DNA from: Planctomycetaceae bacterium | Lineage (GTDB): Bacteria; Planctomycetota; Planctomycetia; Pirellulales; Pirellulaceae | Reading direction: 5' to 3' | NCBI GenBank assembly: GCA_024638965.1 | Contig: JAHEJI010000014.1 | Span: 1 to 50,743 of the forward strand | Length of the DNA stretch: 50,743 nucleotides | Shown: piece after piece, positions 45,507 through 50,743 of the stretch | Layout of the letters: each line of letters starts with the position of its first letter | Position numbering within the stretch: position 1 is the first letter of the stretch | Position numbers and translations under genes: made by a program | Notes under the pieces: model-generated | The model's input: the letters and a program-made list of their open reading frames with translations, nothing else | Databases searched by the model: none | What the model was told of the DNA's origin: nothing

Positions 45507-45908
45507 TCGCCGTCAACATTGGGTTCGACTGACGGGTTGCAGCGCGGGTTGGTTGAAACTTGCCCCGTTTGGAAAAACCCCCGTGTACTCCGTTTACATA
45601 CTCCGTAATGGAAACCCAATGCCGAACTCAAACAATTCCTATGGTGTATCTCATTGCAGTTGGAAACGAGGCAAGCGACCGCCATTTTTGGGTTTCGTCA
45701 ACCACGTGTCAAGAAAATTCTGGCGATTCTGGATTTGGGATTAGTTGCTGTCGTTGTTACTTATGGATCGCGTGTCTGACACCAGCTCTTTGTCGACGGA
45801 AATACGAGGATGAATGCCGCGATTTTGACGCAACTAGCAGGGTTTCGCTAACCTTCCGAAGTGTTTTCCAATAGATAAAACCTCGTGCTCAATGGCGTAC
45901 GAGGCCGA
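45507..45908. repeat. Decayed duplicate of the PEP-CTERM gene flanks
   Basis: Three parts match the neighbouring locus. 45507-45537 repeats the small-gene end at 44447-44477 (31 bases, few changes). 45577-45597 resembles the left arm of the terminator 44490-44521, and 45877-45908 is a fuller copy (CCTCGT / ACGAGG hairpin). 45703-45855 resembles 45190-45285, the upstream region of the PEP-CTERM gene, with a 57-base insertion. The coding part of the duplicate is missing. Confidence 0.6.
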
Positions 45909-45924
45909 CACCAGGCCCCCAAAG

Positions 45925-46080
45925 TTTGGCCTGTCCCAGACGTTGCCAGTCCATGCTTCACCGATGTGTCTGCACGCCTGGCAGCTGCAGTTTCAATATC
46001 CATTTTCCAATCTGGAATTGGCGATTGAAGCACCGCGACCTGAGTGGGCAACAAGCGTGCAAAAACAAAGAGTGGTTTAA
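45925..46080 (+). pseudogene. Degenerate C-terminal fragment of an RluA-type gene
   Basis: The frame reads LSQTLPVHASPMCLHAWQLQ, then FQYPFSNLELAIEAPRPEW. It is about 80 per cent identical in DNA to the end of the TrhO-RluA gene at about 33940-34060. There is no catalytic domain, so it is a 3' fragment with no function as an enzyme. The match includes the perfect stretch ATGCTTCACCGATGTGTCTG. Confidence 0.75.
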
Positions 46081-46221
46081 AACGCGTGATTTTCGAATTG
46101 AGTGAACTTCAAACTGGTTCAAGTTGTCTTCAGGGTCGGAGCCATCGCAAATGTTTCAATACTGTGGAAATTTGGATCAGATATCACACCTGCAAGGCGG
46201 GAACCAACAGCAACACTGTCG

Positions 46222-46350
46222 TCGTCCATTGAAACTCCCTCGAAGTATCTACACGCGTGAAGGCTTCAGTTTCAACATTCGTTTTCCAAGCAAGAGTTAT
46301 GCGTTGAGGCACAGCAAAAAGTGAATGCACCAATCCATGCCGAAACAATA
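46222..46350 (+). pseudogene. Second, more decayed RluA C-terminal fragment
   Basis: The frame reads SKYLHA, then a TGA where the functional gene has Trp, then RLQFQHSFSKQELCVEA. It matches the CLHAWQLQFLHPFSRKELSI end of the TrhO-RluA gene and the fragment at 45925-46080. The similarity goes on downstream of the stop (AAACAATAAGTGGTTTTC against GAGACAATAAGGCTTTCTG), so the whole 3' flank was copied. Confidence 0.65.
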
Positions 46351-46573
46351 AGTGGTTTTCTACTCCAAAATTCTCCGTAAATGATGAAGTCCTCAGATTT
46401 ATGGGGGATAATCCAATATTTTGATTGCGTGGCAAAATTCCAAATTGGGCGGCGTCCCTCCACGAAATCGGAAAATAATGATCTTCCTTTGGCCTTTATT
46501 TTTGCTGACTTGCTGTTAAATTGTTGCGATCAATAGCGTGAATGCCGATTCGTCAGGACTGCAACACACGCTC

Positions 46574-46646
<73 letters not shown>

Positions 46647-46759
46647 CTTCCTTCCTTTGCCAATACATGGCACCCACCAAGACGAACATCATCACGAGCA
46701 AACGGATGCAGCCGATTCATCTACGAGTATGCCGTATTGCAAATAAAATCAGTTTGTAT

Positions 46760-47338
46760 ATGGACTACGTGGCCACCTCCAGAGATCTAACGCAAACTCC
46801 GGCCATGGTGAAAAGCTCAATTGAGTCTTCACGATTGATTTTGTCGCAAATTGATCCCGTGGAGCTTCGCCTGTGGGTTGAGCAGCTCACTCTCGTGTTT
46901 TCCCAGCGAGGGAACGAAGTGACGAGTGATGCGACCCAATGGTCAGCCTACGTCGGACGAGAATGTGATCGGCTTCATCAAGACGGGTTACACGAAAAAT
47001 CGATCAAGCTGCTTGGCAATGTGCTCAGTAGCTGGAATTTTGAACCGCAGACTTACGAGGCGTTCGCGACTTCGCTGGATTGCCTTGACCATTTGGTAAC
47101 CAACGAAGTCGACGCCCTTTCGGACAGCCTTAAATGGCTTGGCGCCGGAGCCAATGAACTCTCGAACGCGTCTGTCTTCGCGTTGATGCACAACAGCCTG
47201 GCAACCGTGTTCGGTGGAATTAACAAAGCCGCCAACGACTTAAACGACGTTGAAGCGGCGGTCACAGTTTCGTTCGGATGCACGACGTTCATTGATTGTC
47301 TGAACAACATCAACGAAAAATGCCAGAAAAGAGTATGA
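46760..47338 (+). CDS. Helical cytoplasmic protein of unknown function
   Basis: This 192-residue protein (starting at ATG 46760, DYVATSRDLTQTPAM) is rich in Leu, Ser, Asn, Asp and Glu and is predicted to be mostly helical. It includes LRLWVEQLTLVFSQRGNEV and the segment EVDALSDSLKWLGAGANE. It has no signal peptide, membrane helix or Cys motif. The frame is open back to ATG 46667, but those first 31 codons follow the tRNA closely and look non-coding. No ribosome site is clear for either. It ends 51 bp before the convergent glycosyltransferase stop. No family is recognised. Confidence 0.7.
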   Translation: MDYVATSRDLTQTPAMVKSSIESSRLILSQIDPVELRLWVEQLTLVFSQRGNEVTSDATQWSAYVGRECDRLHQDGLHEKSIKLLGNVLSSWNFEPQTYEAFATSLDCLDHLVTNEVDALSDSLKWLGAGANELSNASVFALMHNSLATVFGGINKAANDLNDVEAAVTVSFGCTTFIDCLNNINEKCQKRV

Positions 47339-47362
47339 GCCCTTAAATGAGATGGCCAGTTT

Positions 47363-47430
47363 GTTTAACGCCCAGCCGACGGCGCCGGCTTATTCTTTCT
47401 TGAGCCGGCGCCTCCGGCTGGGCGTTAAAC
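47363..47430. repeat. 28-bp inverted repeat spanning a gene end
   Basis: The left arm GTTTAACGCCCAGCCGACGG-CGCCGGCT (47363-47390) and the right arm 47403-47430 pair at 26 of 28 positions around a 12-base loop (TATTCTTTCTTG). The right arm encodes the last codons (…CLTPSRRRRL) of the glycosyltransferase, and its stop (47390-47392) lies at the loop edge. It resembles palindromic REP elements; with no T tract it is a weak terminator. Confidence 0.8.
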
Positions 47431-49216
47431 AATTGAATAGCACATCTCCGCACAGGAGCATCAAAACCGGGCCAAATTCGATCCAAGGCACAACAAAGTC
47501 AAAAAAATTCGTCCCGACCAGATCACTGCCCCAAACGCCTTCCTGACTGTGGTGGTATTCAAAATAAAAACGCAAGTAATACGCGAGCGTCACGCCTGAA
47601 ACCAGAAACCAGATTCGACTCCGTGCAAAGACCAACAGTGGAAGAGCCCAAGTCCAATACCAGGGGTTTTGAGTCGGGGCCAGAAACCAAAACCAGGCGA
47701 CTGTCAGAAACGCCATCTCTAACCAAATTTGCGAAGTCGCCTGTCGCCAAAAACGGATGCAAAAAAATAACGCGAGGCCGACAAACACACCCCCCATCAA
47801 CCAGCGAGTGAGTCCGAACGCGGCGTGAATCCGTGGCTTTTTTGATTTCGCAAGCCAGTGGTCGGTGATTTGATTACGTAAGCCGTTTGGCAACACGACA
47901 AACCATGCTTTCCGCGTGTTCGGTGCCAACACTTCATCGGGCCTCAAGTTTTCTACGACCAGCATGAACAACAAGTCATTCATTTCCCAATATTTTGCAA
48001 AGGCTTCTATGCCCGTGTCAATTTGTTCCCGGTCCGGCGCGGCCACCAAAGCGGGGGCAAGTTTGTGGCCCAGTCGCTTAGTCTCGTTCATTTGTCGGAT
48101 CATCGGCCAGAGAACGACCGCGGACAAAACGACTAATACGAGCGGGGCCACGACGGCGACCAACACGCGACCCCTTTTCAGGCACGCGAAACACCATAGC
48201 GGAAAGAGTATTACCGGAAAAATCTTCGCTCCAACAGCCAAGGCCAACAATAATGCACTCAAAAACAACCAGAAAAAACGTGGCGATACAGTTTTGGTTT
48301 CGATCGCCGGGTTATTGCCAAAATCATCAACGGCATCATTGCCCTTCGGCCAGAACGCTTTGACCGTCGCCAAAATCGCAGCTGTCACCAAGAAAACGAC
48401 AATCGAATCGAGGTGGCCACTATTGGCAAACTCTTTCATGGTTAATGGGCACCAACAATAAACGATCACCCAGGGCAGCGGCAGATTCAAATGACTCAAC
48501 AGCAAAACAACTAAGAATGCCGTCGCCAAGTCAAAAAGCACGATCGCGAGCTTCATCGTGATGAGATAACGGTTCAAACCCGCGTCGGCCGGGACTGTCT
48601 TCATCGCGACTGCAAAGACCGCTTGGCTGACCGGAGGATAGGGCGTCGTGTATTGCTGAAAGTGAACGTAATTCAGTGCGTGCTCCAAACCCGGTCGCGA
48701 ACTGACCATTCGAGCAAGCCGAATTTCTTCCTCTTTTGATGAGACGGCAATCGCGAAGTCGGTGTCGGGCAATCCGCCAGGCTCACGGGCGGCAGCGATC
48801 TTTACTGGAGTCGTTGTATACGGATCGAAACCAGCACAGACCGTTGCGCCGTCAATGATGTAGCGGTAGATGTCAACTTCTTGAATCGGATTGGAAAACA
48901 CCAACAAGAGTCTGAAAATAGCCCCAAACAGGAATATCCAGATGAGCGGCCAGCGATCACCAGGTTGATTCTTTTGGTGGTTTTCGAAACTTGAACTTGT
49001 CGATGGAAAGGCCCAATAGGTCCAAAAACAGGCAAAAAGATAAATTGCAAAGGCTGCGGATAACAGGCTGAGTACCAACAAAATTGGACGCGACTGGGTG
49101 TCCTCGTTATCAAGCTGAAACTGGAAGCTCAAATTGAGAACAGACGCATAGATTACGACGAGTGCGCCACCGAGATACGCCATCTTCGCGTTCCATCGGA
49201 TTTTTTGATTGGTCAT
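47390..49216 (-). CDS. Polytopic glycosyltransferase, GT87/mannosyltransferase-like
   Basis: This 608-residue protein has about 11-13 transmembrane helices. The first lies at residues 12-30. The loop after helix 3 has the conserved acidic motif EVDIYRYIIDGATVCAGFDP, followed by TTTP, as in GT87 and DUF2029-type enzymes that use a lipid-linked sugar. Later helices include YCWCPLTMKEFANSGHLDS and WFWFLAPTQNPWYWTWALPL, with a typical aromatic track. It probably transfers a sugar to a glycan on the outer face of the inner membrane. The ATG at 49216 is used. The extreme C-terminus (TPSRRRRLKKE) is encoded by the palindrome at 47363-47430. The gene stands alone. Confidence 0.88.
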   Translation of the reverse strand: MTNQKIRWNAKMAYLGGALVVIYASVLNLSFQFQLDNEDTQSRPILLVLSLLSAAFAIYLFACFWTYWAFPSTSSSFENHQKNQPGDRWPLIWIFLFGAIFRLLLVFSNPIQEVDIYRYIIDGATVCAGFDPYTTTPVKIAAAREPGGLPDTDFAIAVSSKEEEIRLARMVSSRPGLEHALNYVHFQQYTTPYPPVSQAVFAVAMKTVPADAGLNRYLITMKLAIVLFDLATAFLVVLLLSHLNLPLPWVIVYCWCPLTMKEFANSGHLDSIVVFLVTAAILATVKAFWPKGNDAVDDFGNNPAIETKTVSPRFFWLFLSALLLALAVGAKIFPVILFPLWCFACLKRGRVLVAVVAPLVLVVLSAVVLWPMIRQMNETKRLGHKLAPALVAAPDREQIDTGIEAFAKYWEMNDLLFMLVVENLRPDEVLAPNTRKAWFVVLPNGLRNQITDHWLAKSKKPRIHAAFGLTRWLMGGVFVGLALFFCIRFWRQATSQIWLEMAFLTVAWFWFLAPTQNPWYWTWALPLLVFARSRIWFLVSGVTLAYYLRFYFEYHHSQEGVWGSDLVGTNFFDFVVPWIEFGPVLMLLCGDVLFNCLTPSRRRRLKKE

Positions 49217-49496
49217 CGGCAGGCCTAGAGCGCGCGTGGTTTAAGTGAAGCGTCTTTTCGTCTGTTTCGCCCGGCAATCAGAGCGCCACGACCGCTATAC
49301 GTCCGTGCGACACGCACTAAAGGTCCAGTCTTCGAAGGTATCGTAACGTATGAGGCGGTTGGTTGTTGAGAGAAAAGATACAGGTTGAAGGTCACGAAAA
49401 GGTTGTTGGACGGTTTACAAAACAACAAAACTACTTATCTTGTTTCAAACGAGTTTCCGTTTATGAACTCAATCAGTTAGATCAAAGGAGAAGACC

Positions 49497-49874
49497 TTGA
49501 CCCGAATTAAATTCACAGTTTGTCTGATCGCCGTATTTTCATTTGCGATCCTTAGTATTAATGCTCAGGCCCAAGTGCCGACACCTGAGCCAGTACCTGC
49601 TGTAGATGCACCTGCACCTGCACCTGCCGCTCAGGCTCCTGTTGCCGATGTCGCACCCGTTCAAGTGGCCCCAATGGCGACAACGATTGGTGATTGCGGT
49701 TGCGGAACCGTGGTTGCTCCTATGACATCGGCACCAGTCACCAGTTCGTGCTGTGGATGTGCACCCTCGTGCTGCCCAATCAATTGCTGCACTACGGGAC
49801 GGCGAGCTCGGACTCGTACCGTCCGTACACGGACTCGTTTGTTCGCGCGTCGAAGCAGCAGCTGCTGCTACTAG
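49497..49874 (+). CDS. Small secreted Pro/Ala-rich and Cys-rich protein
   Basis: This 125-residue protein starts with TTG at 49497, seven bases after AAGGAG. It has a signal peptide (residues 1-26, ending AQAQ), then a Pro/Ala/Val linker of about 35 residues (PTPEPVPAVDAPAPAPAAQA). Next come CGCG near residue 65 and a Cys block CCGCAPSCCPINCC near 84. The end is very basic (RRARTRTVRTRTRLFARR, then SSSCCY). Short Cys-rich secreted proteins with such Arg/Thr tails are known only in planctomycetes as far as I recall. The Cys may crosslink or bind metals. It has its own terminator. Confidence 0.8.
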   Translation: MTRIKFTVCLIAVFSFAILSINAQAQVPTPEPVPAVDAPAPAPAAQAPVADVAPVQVAPMATTIGDCGCGTVVAPMTSAPVTSSCCGCAPSCCPINCCTTGRRARTRTVRTRTRLFARRSSSCCY

Positions 49875-49900
49875 GCAAATCGGTTGTCCGAAAATACGAA

Positions 49901-49931
49901 AGCCCGTTCAAGTTGAACGGGCTATTTTTTT
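49901..49931 (+). terminator. Rho-independent terminator
   Basis: AGCCCGTTCAA and TTGAACGGGCT pair perfectly over 11 bp around a single base, then A and seven Ts. It lies 26 bp after the stop of the small Cys-rich gene. Confidence 0.95.
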
Positions 49932-50050
49932 GACAGGGACCTCGCTTGCCGAGTCAACAGGGCCACTTTGGAACAAAGCCACTTTGGAAGGAAAACATTG
50001 CATGGAGCTAACGAGCTAGCGCGGGTGAATTGTCGCACAGTGTTTGGGCA

Positions 50051-50160
50051 CTGCGATTTTAACGAGACCAGACGCATAAGCGGCCGGCCCCGATCGGCCG
50101 GTGATCTTACGGCCCACGCCCACACTGGAAACGGCTGCGATTTTAGTGAAGGTCCCAACA
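50051..50160. repeat. Short direct repeat and palindrome between two genes
   Basis: CTGCGATTTTA occurs at 50051-50061 and 50135-50145, each followed by a similar GA-rich segment. Between them lies CCGGCC (50084-50089) facing GGCCGG (50096-50101). The area may be a decayed palindromic element; no gene is recognised in 49932-50208. Confidence 0.4.
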
Positions 50161-50208
50161 GCCTCATCCTCTGGCTGAATCACCGACATTGGGCTTCCGT
50201 AAAGTTCG

Positions 50209-50742
50209 TTACCCCAAGAACATCGTAAAAAACCAGAACAGACTGCTCAGAATCCAAAGTACCATCCCAATGATATTCGTCACGATTGCTGCGCCTCGAC
50301 TCGGGCCATTAGACGAAACTGCAAGGCAAAATCCGGTGATGCTCAGAGCTGGAGTGATGATAGCGCTGAAGCACGCGCATAAGAAAGCGCTTCCGATCGA
50401 GAGGCCACCCAAAACCAATGCGATTGTGTCTTTTCCATCCGCCGGTGGACGTCCTTGATAGATCGGGTTGGGGTATTCAGCGTTCGGACCCGTCGAATAG
50501 GTCGGTGAGCTGCTTGGCGGGCTAATTGGTGCGGATGTTGGCTGCTCATATACCGGTTGCGACTCAGAGTCATCACCGTGGAAATCTGAATAAGGATCGG
50601 ATTCGGGTCCGAGTTGATCTCCATCCGCGTCGGGAATCAATGTCAGATAATCGCAAGCTGGACAGCGAACCTGTTTTCCCGCATGAATGACGTCGACACG
50701 GAGAATTGACTTGCAATTCGAACAGGTGACTTCGATCTTCAT
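50209..50742 (-). CDS. Zinc-ribbon membrane protein, DUF4190-like
   Basis: This 177-residue protein starts with a zinc ribbon: two CxxC pairs at residues 8-11 (CSNC) and 27-30 (CPAC), in a fold like that of many planctomycete proteins with VxCxxC...VRCPxC. A Pro/Ser-rich acidic linker of about 65 residues follows. Two hydrophobic helices near 108-135 and 150-175 resemble DUF4190 (ALVLGGLSIGSAFLCACF and IIGMVLWILSSLFWFFTMF). The start ATG at 50742 is at the window end; the upstream region is not seen. Function unknown. Confidence 0.85.
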   Translation of the reverse strand: MKIEVTCSNCKSILRVDVIHAGKQVRCPACDYLTLIPDADGDQLGPESDPYSDFHGDDSESQPVYEQPTSAPISPPSSSPTYSTGPNAEYPNPIYQGRPPADGKDTIALVLGGLSIGSAFLCACFSAIITPALSITGFCLAVSSNGPSRGAAIVTNIIGMVLWILSSLFWFFTMFLG

Positions 50743-50743
50743 C

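Noticed and set aside
45285-45685. Minus-strand frames of 71 and 91 codons, and a plus-strand string VYSVYILRNG resembling a GIY-YIG start
   Set aside because: They overlap each other and the duplicated block. The GIY-YIG resemblance lacks the second motif and catalytic residues.

Overview
The window looks like a chromosomal segment of a planctomycete, most likely of the Pirellulales type. Signs of this are a DUF1559 protein with a prepilin-type N-terminus, a DUF1080 protein, a PEP-CTERM protein, a membrane protein with an HPD-less J-like domain, TadE/TadG surface proteins, many secreted or lipid-anchored proteins, roughly half G+C, loosely packed genes with long spacers, and several likely TTG or GTG starts. 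There is no CRISPR array, rRNA, intact transposase or prophage. The only RNA gene is a tRNA-Lys(TTT) at 46574-46646.

Layout. 1-7.2 kb: the end of an MFS transporter, a divergent MEMO / radical-SAM (AmrS) pair, glutamate dehydrogenase, a small membrane protein, a DUF1559 protein and a secreted helical protein. 7.7-15.2 kb: two unrelated secreted proteases, a subtilisin and a matrixin-type metalloprotease, that appear to share a C-terminal domain. Around them are a DUF1080 protein, a TfoX-C-domain protein, a 71-residue zinc ribbon and a relic of another secreted protein. 15.5-25.5 kb: housekeeping genes (malic enzyme, rhodanese, Na+/H+ antiporter, RluA-type pseudouridine synthase, PQQ-like propeller, ABC-F ATPase). 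25.7-28 kb: a TadG/vWA - TadE - TadE cluster. 28.4-34.1 kb: two membrane proteins, the J-like protein, and a fusion of a TrhO-like rhodanese with an RluA pseudouridine synthase.

34.3-43.8 kb holds the most distinctive system. It is a heavy-metal (Cu/Ag-type) RND efflux cluster in the order TolC-like lipoprotein, small Cys-containing lipoprotein, 13-Cys exported protein, CusB-like adaptor, CusA-like pump and a secreted four-module Cys protein. The adaptor carries three tandem copies of a CPV...LGSMGTP...CCxxC module at its C-terminus. The last gene consists almost only of the same kind of module, produced partly by a 375-bp internal tandem duplication. The likely picture is extracytoplasmic metal ions captured by Cys modules and handed to the adaptor and pump.

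43.8-46.6 kb is a gene graveyard: a decayed PEP-CTERM tail, an intact PEP-CTERM gene, a rearranged duplicate of its flanks, and two degenerate copies of the 3' end of an RluA-type gene next to tRNA-Lys. 46.7-50.7 kb has an unknown protein, a polytopic GT87-like glycosyltransferase whose last codons lie in a large palindrome, a small Pro/Ala/Cys-rich secreted protein and a zinc-ribbon membrane protein.

All assignments come from reading sequence and motifs. No database search was run.
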